NCBI RefSeq assembly: GCF_014960965.1 | Contig: NZ_CP063169.1 | Span: 3,257,581-3,321,580 of the forward strand | Length of the DNA stretch: 64,000 nucleotides | Reading direction: 5' to 3' | Source: Ruania alkalisoli | Lineage (GTDB): Bacteria > Actinomycetota > Actinomycetes > Actinomycetales > Beutenbergiaceae | Part shown: positions 1 through 8,722 of the stretch, in pieces | Layout: each line of letters starts with the position of its first letter | Position numbering within the stretch: the stretch's first letter is position 1 | Position numbers and translations under genes: made by a program | Notes under the pieces: generated by a model | What the model was told of the DNA's origin: nothing | Seen by the model: the letters and a program-made list of their open reading frames with translations, nothing else | Databases searched by the model: none

Positions 1-1118
1 TACCAGGCCGGCACCTCCTCGTCGTGCTCGCCAGGGGCCATCACGGGCGAGGCCTCACCGTTCCCCTCCAGCGGCTCAGCCGCCGCGAGCGCACCGCGCA
101 ACGCGGTTGTACTGCCCCAACCCGGAGCCACGGTCAGGCCCACGTGGGCCGAGAACGGCTGCAGTACCTCGTTGCTCAGGGCGAACCACCCGAGCGCGCC
201 ACCCCGCTCGGAGTGCCCGTCGGCGGATTCGCCCTCGATCTCCGCGAGCAACTGGGCGTCCTGGACCTGACTGCGGTGTGCGCGCATCGCTGCCGCGACA
301 CGATCGGCTACACCAGCGGTGTCCACCACCAGGTCCACCTGCGCATCCGGGCGCACGATGGTCGCCATCTCAGCGTCCGGATCAGCGACCGTCAGCGCCC
401 GGCCGAGGCTTGTCAGGCGAGGCCGGGACGGCGTCGTGGCCAGCCATGCGGCAGCAGCCCGCGCGGACGACTCCGGCCGCACCACCCAGGCAGCCACGGG
501 CACACGCCACGGGTCAAGACCAACGCACGGGTCGTCGTCGGCGATCGGTTGGAGTTGTTCCTCGGCGGCCAGTTCGAGACTGTGCCGCATCAGCTCGTGC
601 ATCCGGATGTGATCGGGATGGCCGTAGCCCCCGCCCGGTTCGTCGGAGAGGACCAGGTGGGGTCGCAGCCGGCGGATGTGCGCAGCCAGCAGGCGAGCGG
701 CCACCTCGGAATCCTGCGTGGTGAGAGCGTCGCGCCCGGCGGCGGGGTCGGGGATTGCGCGTATGCGGGAGTCGCCGTCCCACTGCATCCCGGAGTCGGT
801 GTAACGCTCCCGACGGCGTCCGGCCACCCCCGGAAGAGCGTCCAGGAAGGTGTGGCCCGCCACACCCAACGCATCGAGCGCCCCGGCGAGCTCGGCCACG
901 CGCACCTCGGCCAAGGCAGGGCCGTCACCCTCCAGGTGGGCGATGTCGCCAGGGATCACCTCACCGCGCTCACCCCGGTTGGCGGTGACCACATGCACCT
1001 CGGCCCCGCGAGCGAGCCAGGCGAGGATCCCGCCGCCGGTGAGGGTCTCATCATCGGGATGGGCGAAGCCGGCGAGCACGCGCAGCCGCTCCGGCTCCGG
1101 CGAGAAGGAAGTCACCAC
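1..1118 (-). CDS. PIG-L family deacetylase, probable MshB (3' end missing)
   Basis: This is a zinc-dependent GlcNAc-deacetylase of the LmbE/PIG-L family. The conceptual protein has AHPDDE about 20 residues in and a YGHPDH motif further on, the two metal-binding signatures of the family. An NRGERGEV stretch corresponds to the TLGEEGEV region of mycobacterial MshB, which deacetylates GlcNAc-inositol in mycothiol synthesis. A mycothiol conjugate amidase lies elsewhere in the window, consistent with that role. I start it at the GTG at 1118, which has GAGGGA just upstream; GTG 1115 is also possible. The C-terminus runs off the left edge. MshB is more likely than Mca because the real Mca is at 59179-60081, but another PIG-L amidase cannot be excluded. 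Confidence 0.8.
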   Translation of the reverse strand, partial: MVTSFSPEPERLRVLAGFAHPDDETLTGGGILAWLARGAEVHVVTANRGERGEVIPGDIAHLEGDGPALAEVRVAELAGALDALGVAGHTFLDALPGVAGRRRERYTDSGMQWDGDSRIRAIPDPAAGRDALTTQDSEVAARLLAAHIRRLRPHLVLSDEPGGGYGHPDHIRMHELMRHSLELAAEEQLQPIADDDPCVGLDPWRVPVAAWVVRPESSARAAAAWLATTPSRPRLTSLGRALTVADPDAEMATIVRPDAQVDLVVDTAGVADRVAAAMRAHRSQVQDAQLLAEIEGESADGHSERGGALGWFALSNEVLQPFSAHVGLTVAPGWGSTTALRGALAAAEPLEGNGEASPVMAPGEHDEEVPAW

Positions 1119-1320
1119 CCCATCTTCCCTCAGGACGGGCCGTGCTCCATCGCATGCACCTGACCGCAGCCCGTCCTGCGCTGACTGCACCGACCGGAGC
1201 GACACAGATGCGTCGAACCGCGCAGTGTGGTGCTGCACGAGGTCGCCGTTGTGTCGATGCTTTCACGAGCCGGCCTCAGGACTGCCGGCAGCGGGCGATC
1301 CCAGCTCTCCCCGCCTCCGC

Positions 1321-1369
1321 GGGCCTAATAATCGACCCCTGAGCGGTTCAGGGGTCGAATATTAGGCCC
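1321..1369. terminator. Long 22-bp palindrome downstream of typA
   Basis: Arms 1321-1342 and 1348-1369 pair over 22 bp with one mismatch around a 5-nt loop (GCGGT). It starts about 30 nt past the typA stop. There is no T-run, so it is either a strong hairpin terminator or an RNA-stabilising structure, or one copy of a dispersed palindromic repeat. Confidence 0.6.
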
Positions 1370-1400
1370 CTGAAGGGGGCTCGGCGCCCGCGGCTGCCGG

Positions 1401-3314
1401 TCAGCCCTTGCGCCGAGCGGCCTTGGTGCGCTCGTGCTGGTCGAGGATGACCTTGCGGATGCGCACCGACTCGGGCGTGACCTCCACGCACTCGTCGTCC
1501 CGGGCGAACTCGAGAGACTCCTCCAGGGTGAGCGTGCGCGGCGGGGTGAGGTTCTCGAACGACTCTGCCGTGGCGGAGCGGATGTTGTTGAGCTTCTTCT
1601 CCTTGGTGATGTTGACGTCCATGTCATCACCACGGGAGTTCTCACCGACGATCTGCCCCTCGTACACCTCGGAGGTGGGCTGGACGAAGAACGAGCCACG
1701 CTCCTGCAGGTTGAGCATCGCGAACGGCGTCGCCGCACCGGCGCGGTCAGCCACCAGCGACCCGGAGGTGCGGAACTCAATCGAACCAGCCCACGGCTCG
1801 TACCCCTCGGAGATCGAGTGCGCGATGCCGGTGCCGCGGGTGTCGGTGAGGAAGCGGGTCCGGAACCCGATCAGCCCACGCGCGGGCACCACGAACTCCA
1901 TTCGGATCCAGCCGGTGCCGTGGTTGGTCATCGTCTCCATGCGGCCCTTGCGGGCAGCCAGCAGCTGGGTGACCGCGCCGAGGTACTCCTCCGGCACATC
2001 GATGGTCATCCGCTCCATCGGCTCGCAGAGCTTGCCGTCGATCTCGCGCGTGACCACCTGCGGCTTGCCGACGGTCAGCTCGAAACCCTCGCGGCGCATC
2101 TGCTCGACCAGGATCGCCAGGGCCAGCTCACCACGGCCCTGCACCTCCCAGGCGTCGGGACGCTCGGTCGGCAGCACCTTCAGCGAGACGTTACCGATGA
2201 GCTCGCGATCGAGCCGGTCCTTGACCTGTCGCGCGGTGACCTTCGCACCCTTGACCCGGCCGGCCAGCGGGGAGGTGTTGATCCCGATGGTCATCGAGAT
2301 CGCCGGGTCGTCGACGGTGATCAGTGGCAGCGGGCGCGGGTCGTCCGGGTCCGTGAGGGTCTCACCGATGGTGATCTCCTCGATCCCGGCCACCGCGACG
2401 ATGTCCCCGGCAGCGGCAGACTCGGCCGGTACCCGGTCGAGCGCCTGGGTGCGCAGCAGCTCGCTGATGCGCACGTTCTTCATGGTGCCGTCCTTGCGCG
2501 CCCAGGCGACGGTCTGGCCCTTCTTGATCGTCCCGCCGCGGATACGCAGCAATGCCAGCCGGCCCAGGAACGGGGACGCGTCCAGGTTGGTCACGTGCGC
2601 CTGCAGGGGCGCGTCGGCATCGTAGGTGGGCGCCGGGATCTTCTCCAGCACGGTCTGGAAGAGCGGCTCCAAATCCGGTGAGTCCGGCAGTTCGCCGTCA
2701 CCCGGCTGGGTCAGGCTCGCCCGGCCGGCCTTCGCCGAGGCGTAGACGACCGGAACGTCCAGGACGGCGTCCAAGTCCAGGTCGGGGACGTCGTCGGACA
2801 TATCGGAGGCGAGGGAGAGCAGCAGATCCTGGGTCTCCGAGACAACCTCCGAGATCCGTGCGTCCGGCCGGTCCACCTTGTTGACCACGAGGATCACCGG
2901 CAGGTGCGCCGCCAGCGCCTTACGCAGCACGAACCGCGTCTGCGGCAGCGGACCCTCGGAGGAATCCACGAGCAGCACCACACCGTCGACCATCGACAGT
3001 CCGCGCTCGACCTCGCCACCGAAGTCGGCGTGGCCGGGGGTGTCGATCACGTTGATGATGACCTGCGGATGGCCGGTGGAGGCGGCCGACGGCCCGGAGT
3101 AGGCGATCGCGGTGTTCTTGGCGAGGATCGTGATCCCCTTCTCCCGCTCCAGGTCGCCGGAGTCCATCGCTCGTTCGTCGACGTGGTCGTGATCGCCGAA
3201 GGCACCGGACTGCCAGAGCATGGCATCGACCAGGGTGGTCTTGCCGTGGTCGACGTGGGCCACGATGGCCACGTTGCGCAGGTCGGTGCGGGAAGCGAGG
3301 GTGGGCACACTCAT
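1401..3314 (-). CDS. typA: Translational GTPase TypA/BipA
   Basis: TypA/BipA is an EF-G-like ribosome-associated GTPase involved in ribosome assembly and stress adaptation. The 637-aa protein has the G1 loop AHVDHGKTT at about residues 19-27, the switch region RERGITI-like as [19 protein letters not shown] (G3) and NKVDRPDAR (G4). These are followed by the EF-Tu domain 2, EF-G domain V and the TypA-specific C-terminus, which includes the [17 protein letters not shown] signature. Length matches the family (about 610-640). The start ATG gives [15 protein letters not shown], right before the G domain. It is monocistronic as seen here, with the ABC transporter stop 155 bp upstream and a hairpin downstream. 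Confidence 0.97.
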   Translation of the reverse strand: MSVPTLASRTDLRNVAIVAHVDHGKTTLVDAMLWQSGAFGDHDHVDERAMDSGDLEREKGITILAKNTAIAYSGPSAASTGHPQVIINVIDTPGHADFGGEVERGLSMVDGVVLLVDSSEGPLPQTRFVLRKALAAHLPVILVVNKVDRPDARISEVVSETQDLLLSLASDMSDDVPDLDLDAVLDVPVVYASAKAGRASLTQPGDGELPDSPDLEPLFQTVLEKIPAPTYDADAPLQAHVTNLDASPFLGRLALLRIRGGTIKKGQTVAWARKDGTMKNVRISELLRTQALDRVPAESAAAGDIVAVAGIEEITIGETLTDPDDPRPLPLITVDDPAISMTIGINTSPLAGRVKGAKVTARQVKDRLDRELIGNVSLKVLPTERPDAWEVQGRGELALAILVEQMRREGFELTVGKPQVVTREIDGKLCEPMERMTIDVPEEYLGAVTQLLAARKGRMETMTNHGTGWIRMEFVVPARGLIGFRTRFLTDTRGTGIAHSISEGYEPWAGSIEFRTSGSLVADRAGAATPFAMLNLQERGSFFVQPTSEVYEGQIVGENSRGDDMDVNITKEKKLNNIRSATAESFENLTPPRTLTLEESLEFARDDECVEVTPESVRIRKVILDQHERTKAARRKG

Positions 3315-3469
3315 TCAGGCGGTCGCTCTCAGGTGGGAAATGCGCCAAGATCACGGACCGGGCGCAGACGCGCGCCCGGCCGGGCGCTGGACCTCAGTGT
3401 ACTGGTATGGGGCCGATCGCCCAGGCCCAGCGTGGGTAACCGCCATCACCACCCCACCGGCCCGGGCCG

Positions 3470-5254
3470 CTACAACTCCGTGCGCGGTCCCTTGCGGTGC
3501 TTCAGCTCGTACTGTTCCTCCGCCGCCAGCTCGGCGGCGGCTTCGGCGAGCAGCTGGTCACGGCGCTCGCGCCGCACCTTCTGCTCCGCGGGGTCGGGCA
3601 CCGGTACGGCGGCAATGAGGCGCTGAGTGTAAGGATCCTGCGGGTGGTGCACGACCTGCGCGGTGGGCCCGATCTCAGCCAGCTTGCCATGGTGCATCAC
3701 CGCGATCCGGTTGGAGAGCATCTCCACCACGGCCAGGTCGTGGCTGATGAACAGGCAGGCGAACCCGTGCTCGCGCTGCAGTTCGGAGAACAACTCCAGC
3801 ACATTCGCCTGCACCGACACATCGAGTGCCGAGGTCGGCTCGTCAGCCACCAGGATCGTCGGCTCCAGGCTCAGGGCACGCGCGATGCCCACGCGCTGGC
3901 GCTGCCCTCCGGAGAGCTCGTGCGGGTAGCGGTTACGCATCGAGCGCGGCAGCTCCACCTGGTCGAGCAGCACATCGATCTTCTTGGTGAGTTCGGCGCC
4001 CTTGATCCCGGTGTGCAGGTACAGCGGCTCCCCGATCGACTCCCCGATCGGCAGCCGCGGGTTCAGCGAGGAACCCGGATCCTGGAAGACGATCCCGACC
4101 CGCTTGCGCAGGGCGCGCAGGTCCTTCGGCGAGATCCCGACCATGTCCCGGTCGTCGATCCGCAGGCTGCCACCCGTGACCGGCAGCAACCCGACGACGG
4201 CCCGCCCGATGGTGGTCTTACCCGATCCGGACTCCCCCACCAGTCCGACGACCTCCCCGGCACCGATGGTGAGGCTGACGCCGTCCACCGCCCGGAACGC
4301 CGGAGTACGTCCGCGCTTCGGGTACTCGATGATCATGTCCTCGGCGATCATCACCGGCTCACCGGTGACCGCTGCCGGCTGCTCGGGACGAGCCCCCGGA
4401 GCTCCTTCGCGCACCTCGGCAGCACTCACCCCGCCCAGGTGGGGCACGGCGCCCAGCAGCTCCTTGGTGTACTCGTGCTGCGGGCGGGAGAAAATCTCCT
4501 CGGCCGTGCCGCTCTCGACCACCTCACCGCGGCGCATCACGATGATCTTGTCCGCCATATCGGCCACGACACCCATATCGTGCGTGATCAGCACGATGCC
4601 GGAGTCGATGCGGTTGCGCAGGTCGCGCATCAGCTTGAGGATCTCGGCCTGCACGGTCACATCGAGCGCCGTGGTGGGCTCGTCGGCGATCAGTAGTTTC
4701 GGGTCGCATGCCAGCGACTGAGCGATCATCGCGCGCTGGCGCTGCCCACCGGAGAGCTGGTGCGGGTAGGAGTTGAACCGGGTGGCCGGGTCGGGCATCT
4801 CGACCAGGGTGAGGAGCTCGATCGCTCGTTCCTTCGCGGCGACCGGCCCCATGTCGAAGTGGGTGCGCAGCGTCTCCACGATCTGGAAGCCCACCGGGTA
4901 GACGGGGTTGAGCGCCGTCATCGGCTCCTGGAAAATGACGGCCATCTCGTTGCCGCGGATCCGCCGCATCGGTGCCCCGGTCAGGCCGATCAGCTCGGTC
5001 TCGCCGAGCTTCGCGCTGCCGGTGGCGCGTCCGTTCGCCGGGAGTAGGCCCAGCAGTGACATCGACGACTGCGATTTGCCGGATCCGGACTCACCGACGA
5101 TCGCGAGCACCTCACCGGGGCGCACGTCGTAGGAGACACCGGTGGCCGCCGGGAACCACTCCCCCTCGACGAAGAAGTCGACGCTGAGGTCACGCACCGT
5201 CAGGATCGGAGCCGAGGTGGCGGTGGGCTGTTCCGGGGCGGTCTGCGTGCTCAC
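3470..5254 (-). CDS. Fused dual ATPase of a dipeptide/oligopeptide ABC importer (DppD-DppF type)
   Basis: This 594-aa protein carries two complete ABC ATPase domains in tandem and powers a peptide or nickel-type importer. The first half has GESGSGKS (Walker A), an LSGGQRQR signature and LLIADEPTTALD. The second half, from about residue 300, has GESGSGKTT, LSGGQRQR and ILVADEPTSALD. Each half ends with the oligopeptide-type C-terminal extension (HPQDPYTQRLIAAVP in the second). Family members are usually two separate genes (D and F); fusion is common in actinobacteria. It belongs with the permeases at 5970-8551 and the lipoprotein at 8723-10630, but an opposite-strand gene at 5314-5904 separates it from them, so it probably has its own promoter in the 59-bp gap upstream. 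Confidence 0.95.
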   Translation of the reverse strand: MSTQTAPEQPTATSAPILTVRDLSVDFFVEGEWFPAATGVSYDVRPGEVLAIVGESGSGKSQSSMSLLGLLPANGRATGSAKLGETELIGLTGAPMRRIRGNEMAVIFQEPMTALNPVYPVGFQIVETLRTHFDMGPVAAKERAIELLTLVEMPDPATRFNSYPHQLSGGQRQRAMIAQSLACDPKLLIADEPTTALDVTVQAEILKLMRDLRNRIDSGIVLITHDMGVVADMADKIIVMRRGEVVESGTAEEIFSRPQHEYTKELLGAVPHLGGVSAAEVREGAPGARPEQPAAVTGEPVMIAEDMIIEYPKRGRTPAFRAVDGVSLTIGAGEVVGLVGESGSGKTTIGRAVVGLLPVTGGSLRIDDRDMVGISPKDLRALRKRVGIVFQDPGSSLNPRLPIGESIGEPLYLHTGIKGAELTKKIDVLLDQVELPRSMRNRYPHELSGGQRQRVGIARALSLEPTILVADEPTSALDVSVQANVLELFSELQREHGFACLFISHDLAVVEMLSNRIAVMHHGKLAEIGPTAQVVHHPQDPYTQRLIAAVPVPDPAEQKVRRERRDQLLAEAAAELAAEEQYELKHRKGPRTEL

Positions 5255-5313
5255 GCGAGCAGCTCCTTCCTACGACGCCGGAGTCGGCCGGCGTGGCTAG
5301 CGGGTGAGACCAT

Positions 5314-5904
5314 GTGGCGATGGGAGCCACTCTCACGTTCCGGTCCCCCGTCGGTCGCGCGCTCACCGTGGCGATCGGCGCGGCAGGGGTGCTGCTGGTC
5401 GGGTATGCGATGGTCCTGGACGGACCTCTCGCTCTGTGGCAGACGGGCCCGACGGCGTTGCTCGCCCTCGCCCTGGTGTGGGCCCTGTTCTGGGAACCCC
5501 AGGTGGAGGTCTCCGACGGCGGCATCACGGTGGTCAACATCCTGCGCACCGCGCATGTGCCGTGGCCGGAGTTCACAGCCGCGGAGACCCGTTGGTCGCT
5601 GGAGATCCGCGCCGGCGATCTGACGGTCACCGCCTGGGCGGTACCGGCCAGCAGTGGGACGGGAGCGCGCCTGGCCGCCCGTCGACGTGGACGTTCCGGC
5701 GACAGCGCCTCCGGATCGGGTGCCGAGGCTGCCGCGCTGGCCATCGCGGAGCGCCGTGCTGCACTGGCCGAGGCGGGGCATCTGCGTGGCGCCCGTCGTG
5801 GCGCTGTTCCCCCGCAGGTCACCTGGAATCTGGTGCCGGTCGTGATCCTGACCACGACGGCGGCCCTCGCCCTCGCGTCCTGGCTCACCACGGGCCTGCT
5901 CTGA
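5314..5904 (+). CDS. Small membrane protein with PH-like region, inside the peptide-importer cluster
   Basis: A 196-aa protein with two N-terminal hydrophobic helices (about residues 14-32 and 40-60), a charged region resembling bacterial PH-domain proteins (residues 62-100, including VPWPEFTAAETRW) and one C-terminal helix (about 172-192). The GTG at 5314 has GGGTGAG five bases upstream; ATG 5320 is the alternative. The gene points against the surrounding ABC genes. A 7-bp perfect hairpin (5894-5910) overlaps its stop codon and could terminate it against the convergent permease. The PH assignment rests on general similarity to actinobacterial PH-domain membrane proteins; function unknown. 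Confidence 0.7.
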   Translation: MAMGATLTFRSPVGRALTVAIGAAGVLLVGYAMVLDGPLALWQTGPTALLALALVWALFWEPQVEVSDGGITVVNILRTAHVPWPEFTAAETRWSLEIRAGDLTVTAWAVPASSGTGARLAARRRGRSGDSASGSGAEAAALAIAERRAALAEAGHLRGARRGAVPPQVTWNLVPVVILTTTAALALASWLTTGLL

Positions 5905-5969
5905 GCAGGCGACACGCGGCTGCGCAGCCTGGGTGATCAGCCCGGGCTCAGGTCCTCTCACCGGCGCCG

Positions 5970-7016
5970 TCATGACGTCGCCACCGAGCTGCTCTGGTGC
6001 TCACGCCGGGCAGCCTTGGCCATGGCGCGGGCTGAGGGGAGGCGCTTCTGCCGTGGGTCGAAGGCATCCCGGAGGCCGTCACCGACGAAGTTGATGCACA
6101 GGGCGATGGTGATGATGAACAGACCAGGCCACCAGAACAGCCAGGGACGGGTGCTGAAGGAGCTCTGGTAGTCGCTGATCATCCGGCCCAGCGAGATCGA
6201 CGGCTCCTGGATGCCGAACTCGAGGTAGCTCAGTGCCGTTTCGAGCAGGATGGCCGCACTCATGAGCAGCGTGACCGTCACGATGATCACACCCATCGCG
6301 TTGGGCAGAATGTGCTTGAAGATGATGCGCGAGTTGCTGGCTCCTGCCACGCGTGCAGCGTCGACGAACTCCCGCTCGCGGAGCGTCAGGAACTCCCCAC
6401 GGACGAGGCGCGCCAGGGTCGTCCAGGTGATCAGTCCGAGCACCAGGGCGAGCGGAACGGCACTGGCGGAGCCCACCAGCTTGCCGAGCACGGCGCCGAT
6501 CACCAGCAACGGCATGGTGATGAACAGGTCCGTGATCCGCATCAGGAGCGTGTCGGTGAACCCTCGGAAGAAACCGGAGAGGGCGCCGACGAGCACCCCG
6601 ATCGCGGTGGCCACGGCGCCGACGACGACCATGATCACCAGGGAGGTCTGGATGCCCTTCATGGTGCGGGCGAAGATGTCCCGGCCGATGGTGTCCTGCC
6701 CGAACGGGTGGTTGCCGATCGCGAAACCCGCCTCGCTCCACGGCATCGTCATCGTCGGCGTACCACCGGCATTCTCGAGCGCCATCGTCTCGGCCGGGTT
6801 GTACTGCCACCAGCCACCGACGTACCACCCGAAGACGGGGAAGCCGATCGAGGTCAGCGCGAGCAGTGCAATCAGCACGAGTACCACGAGCGCGACGATC
6901 GCACCGCGGTGGTGGAAGAAGCGTTCGCGGACGATCTGGCCCTGCGACTTGCCCTCGACCGCCTTCAGCTCGATGGCGTTCTCGGCCTGCTCCGTGGGTT
7001 CAGGTTGGGAGGTCAT
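5970..7016 (-). CDS. Peptide/nickel ABC importer permease, OppC/DppC type
   Basis: Inner-membrane permease of 348 aa. The N-terminus is a charged cytoplasmic stretch followed by a first membrane helix (LVVLVLIALLALTSIG). A periplasmic loop holds PFGQDTIGRDIFARTMKGIQ, the classic OppC segment. The EAA loop EREFVDAARVAGASNSRIIFKHILPNAMG contacts the ATPase. The C-terminal INFVGDGLRDAFDPRQK is also typical. It overlaps the upstream permease gene by 4 bp, so the two are translated from one message. It should pair with that permease to form the channel fed by the lipoprotein at 8723-10630. Substrate class cannot be told from sequence. Confidence 0.95.
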   Translation of the reverse strand: MTSQPEPTEQAENAIELKAVEGKSQGQIVRERFFHHRGAIVALVVLVLIALLALTSIGFPVFGWYVGGWWQYNPAETMALENAGGTPTMTMPWSEAGFAIGNHPFGQDTIGRDIFARTMKGIQTSLVIMVVVGAVATAIGVLVGALSGFFRGFTDTLLMRITDLFITMPLLVIGAVLGKLVGSASAVPLALVLGLITWTTLARLVRGEFLTLREREFVDAARVAGASNSRIIFKHILPNAMGVIIVTVTLLMSAAILLETALSYLEFGIQEPSISLGRMISDYQSSFSTRPWLFWWPGLFIITIALCINFVGDGLRDAFDPRQKRLPSARAMAKAARREHQSSSVATS

Positions 7017-8551
7017 GCGTTCACCCGGATCCGTGGGTCGAGGACGGCGTAGATCAGGTCGGCGACGATATTCGCCACGATGGCGAGGAACGCCACGATG
7101 ATCAGATACGCCATCACCGGTTCGATGTCGTTGGTATTGAGGTGGCGGATGAACATCTGCCCCATGCCCGGTCGGTTGAAGATGTTCTCGGTGATGATCG
7201 CCCCGCCGATGAGCGTGATGATGTCGATCGGCACGATCGTGGCCATCGGGATGAGCGAGTTGCGGAACCCGTGCCGCATCACGACTGTGCGCTCGGTGAG
7301 TCCCTTCGCGCGGGCGGTACGGATGTAGTCCTGGTTCATCACCTCCAGCATGCTGCCGCGTGCGTACCGGGTGTATCCGGCGAAGGAGAGCAGCATCAGG
7401 GAGATGGTCGGCAGCAGCAGGTGGGTGTACTGATCGAGTGTCGTCACCCAGAAGTCACCCTCGAGGTTCGGTGTACGGTCACCGATGGTCGCGATCGGGC
7501 GGCCCCGGATGATGTTGGAGGCCATGTAGTCATCCCAGACCTGCATCACCCGGTCGATGAAGATGAGTGCCGCGACCGGTACAGCGGTCAGCGCACCGGT
7601 GCGGGCCGAGATGCGCCAGTCCGGCCCCCGGAACAGCAGACCGATACCGGCGCCGACGAGAGCCGCGAGCACGCCGAGCCCGAGCGCCGTCCCCCAGTTC
7701 ATCAGGCCCCAGGCGCCCAGGTAGTAGAACCCGAACTGCATCGGGAAGTACAGCGCGACCCCCAGGACGGCGACCGTGAGTGAGGTGTAGAGCGCGCGGC
7801 GGTTGCGCAGCCCGCTGGAGAGGGTGGTCACCCCGAGCGCGAGGGCGAGCGCGCTGATCGTCAGCAGCAGCGGGCCGATGTTCGGCTGGCTCCACCAGTC
7901 GGTGAGCTGGATGTAGAGCAGGACGGCGAGCGTCACACCCGCAGCGCTACCGCCCACGGTCAGCCGTCTCTTGACGTCACCGCCGAAGGCCAGTGACCAC
8001 AGCAGCCCCATGACCGCTGCGATCGCGGCCATCACCGGTATCGCGATGACCGGATCACGCAGGAAGTCGTTGTACCCGATGGCTCCCCACTGCTTGAGCA
8101 GCACCGCGATCCAGAAAGAGGGCAGCGAGTACAGCAGGAAGGAGAGGAAGGTGATCAGGTAGTCGAAGGTCGTGTATTGGCGCAGCGCCGAGACGATCCC
8201 GACGGCGATCCCAAGAAAGATCGCCAGGAATGTGGCAGCGGTGACCAGCTGGATGGTGGAGACGATCGCAGAGGCCAGGATGTCGGCGACGTCCCGACCG
8301 GTGGTCCACGCGGTACCGAGGTCGCCGGTGACGAAGGCACCCAGCCACCAGAGGTAGCGCAGCAGTACCGGGTCATTCAGGTTGAGCAGTTCGATGCGCT
8401 GCTCGATCTGCAGGTCTTTGCTCGGATCGGTGCTCAGCCTCAGATCTTCCAGCGGGTCGATCGTGAGATCGACCAGCAAGTACATGATCAGCGAGGACAC
8501 GAACAGGATGCCGACGCCGATCAGCACGCGGCGCACGATGAAAGTCAGCAT
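7013..8551 (-). CDS. Peptide/nickel ABC importer permease, OppB/DppB type with extra membrane insert
   Basis: The start at ATG 8551 gives MLTFIVRRVLIG, the normal N-terminus of OppB permeases; longer upstream reading adds a non-homologous Arg/Pro-rich stretch. The protein is 512 aa, against about 310-340 for ordinary OppB. The first ~165 residues (including TGDLGTAW) and the last ~160 (EAA loop DYIRTARAKGL, then IGGAIITENIFNRPGMGQ) are standard. Between them lie about 170-180 extra residues with several hydrophobic segments and little charge, which would add membrane helices. It is followed by the OppC-type gene with a 4-bp overlap. A strong hairpin separates it from the upstream lipoprotein gene. 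Confidence 0.93.
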   Translation of the reverse strand: MLTFIVRRVLIGVGILFVSSLIMYLLVDLTIDPLEDLRLSTDPSKDLQIEQRIELLNLNDPVLLRYLWWLGAFVTGDLGTAWTTGRDVADILASAIVSTIQLVTAATFLAIFLGIAVGIVSALRQYTTFDYLITFLSFLLYSLPSFWIAVLLKQWGAIGYNDFLRDPVIAIPVMAAIAAVMGLLWSLAFGGDVKRRLTVGGSAAGVTLAVLLYIQLTDWWSQPNIGPLLLTISALALALGVTTLSSGLRNRRALYTSLTVAVLGVALYFPMQFGFYYLGAWGLMNWGTALGLGVLAALVGAGIGLLFRGPDWRISARTGALTAVPVAALIFIDRVMQVWDDYMASNIIRGRPIATIGDRTPNLEGDFWVTTLDQYTHLLLPTISLMLLSFAGYTRYARGSMLEVMNQDYIRTARAKGLTERTVVMRHGFRNSLIPMATIVPIDIITLIGGAIITENIFNRPGMGQMFIRHLNTNDIEPVMAYLIIVAFLAIVANIVADLIYAVLDPRIRVNA

Positions 8552-8662
8552 GGATGAAGGAACCTCGTCAGGCGGCTCGGTCGGCCGTAAGCCGGGGAGT
8601 CTACGCTGACTCTCTCCAGCGCGGGCGGCAATGGCCGAGCGGTTGCGGGCGGTGCGGGCAGC

Positions 8663-8696
8663 CCTGGGGGTGCCGGCCGCAGCCGGCACCCCCAGG
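8663..8696 (-). terminator. Intercistronic hairpin between lipoprotein and permease genes
   Basis: Arms 8663-8677 and 8682-8696 pair perfectly over 15 GC-rich bp with a 4-nt CGCA loop. It lies 27 nt past the stop of the solute-binding gene and upstream of the first permease. Such hairpins often give partial termination or 3' protection, so that binding protein outnumbers permease. No T-run follows, so full termination is doubtful. Confidence 0.7.
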
Positions 8697-8722
8697 TGTC
8701 ACGTCAGGGACGCGATCAGGAC

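Noticed and set aside
1434-2681. 415-codon frame opposite typA
   Set aside because: Antisense shadow of a highly conserved GTPase.
3315-3469. Possible riboswitch between the ABC ATPase and typA genes
   Set aside because: No conserved riboswitch motif or long hairpin could be seen.
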